DNA from: Candidatus Babelota bacterium
GTDB taxonomy: Bacteria > JAGOBX01
DNA length: 6,458 nucleotides
Direction: 5' to 3'
Assembly (NCBI GenBank): GCA_017999075.1
Contig: JAGOBX010000208.1
Coordinates: 1-6,458, forward strand
Each line of letters opens with the position of its first letter. Position 1 is the first letter of the stretch. The notes under the pieces were generated by a model that saw nothing but the letters and a program-made list of their open reading frames with translations, had not been told where the DNA came from and made no database searches. Of this stretch, positions 6,453 to 6,458 are shown one piece after another. Both the position numbers and the translations under genes were made by a program.

Positions 6453-6458
6453 AAACAT

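Overview
The window is strongly AT-rich bacterial DNA. All five confidently called genes lie on the minus strand, so the transcriptional order runs from high to low coordinates. Both AT richness and frequent A/T homopolymers suggest a reduced or host-associated genome. The gene set (short FtsY without an acidic N-terminal extension, YibQ-type divergent polysaccharide deacetylase, long GT35 glycogen phosphorylase) would fit a Gram-negative-type lineage such as an Elusimicrobiota/Endomicrobium-like bacterium. That taxonomic guess is inference with low confidence; nothing in the window is diagnostic.

Layout from right to left. Positions about 5950-6458 hold no convincing intact gene: there is a 37-nt nested hairpin at 6414-6450 that reads as an intrinsic terminator for minus-strand transcription entering from the right, and a plus-strand reading frame interrupted by two stops (6069-6452) that may be a decayed gene. 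Next comes glycogen phosphorylase (glgP, 3394-5913), with a strong ribosome binding site that fixes its start 13 codons inside the longest possible ORF. After a 72-nt gap comes a four-gene cluster: a small NTF2/SnoaL-like protein (2914-3321), ftsY (1935-2870), a membrane-anchored divergent polysaccharide deacetylase (970-1935) and a PD-(D/E)XK/RecB-like Fe-S protein (75-941). The gaps are 43 nt, a 1-nt overlap (TAATG) and 28 nt, so these four are probably co-transcribed.

Functionally the window joins reserve-glucan breakdown (GlgP releasing glucose-1-phosphate), co-translational membrane targeting (FtsY, the SRP receptor) and envelope glycan processing (deacetylase). FtsY and the deacetylase are translationally coupled, and the deacetylase begins with a membrane anchor that would itself be an export substrate. 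The most unusual points are the PD-(D/E)XK protein, which keeps all four putative Fe-S cysteines but appears to have lost two catalytic residues, and two 11-nt poly-A tracts at the start of the deacetylase gene. No mobile element, CRISPR array, tRNA or rRNA was recognised. I did not find clear evidence of a wholly new system.
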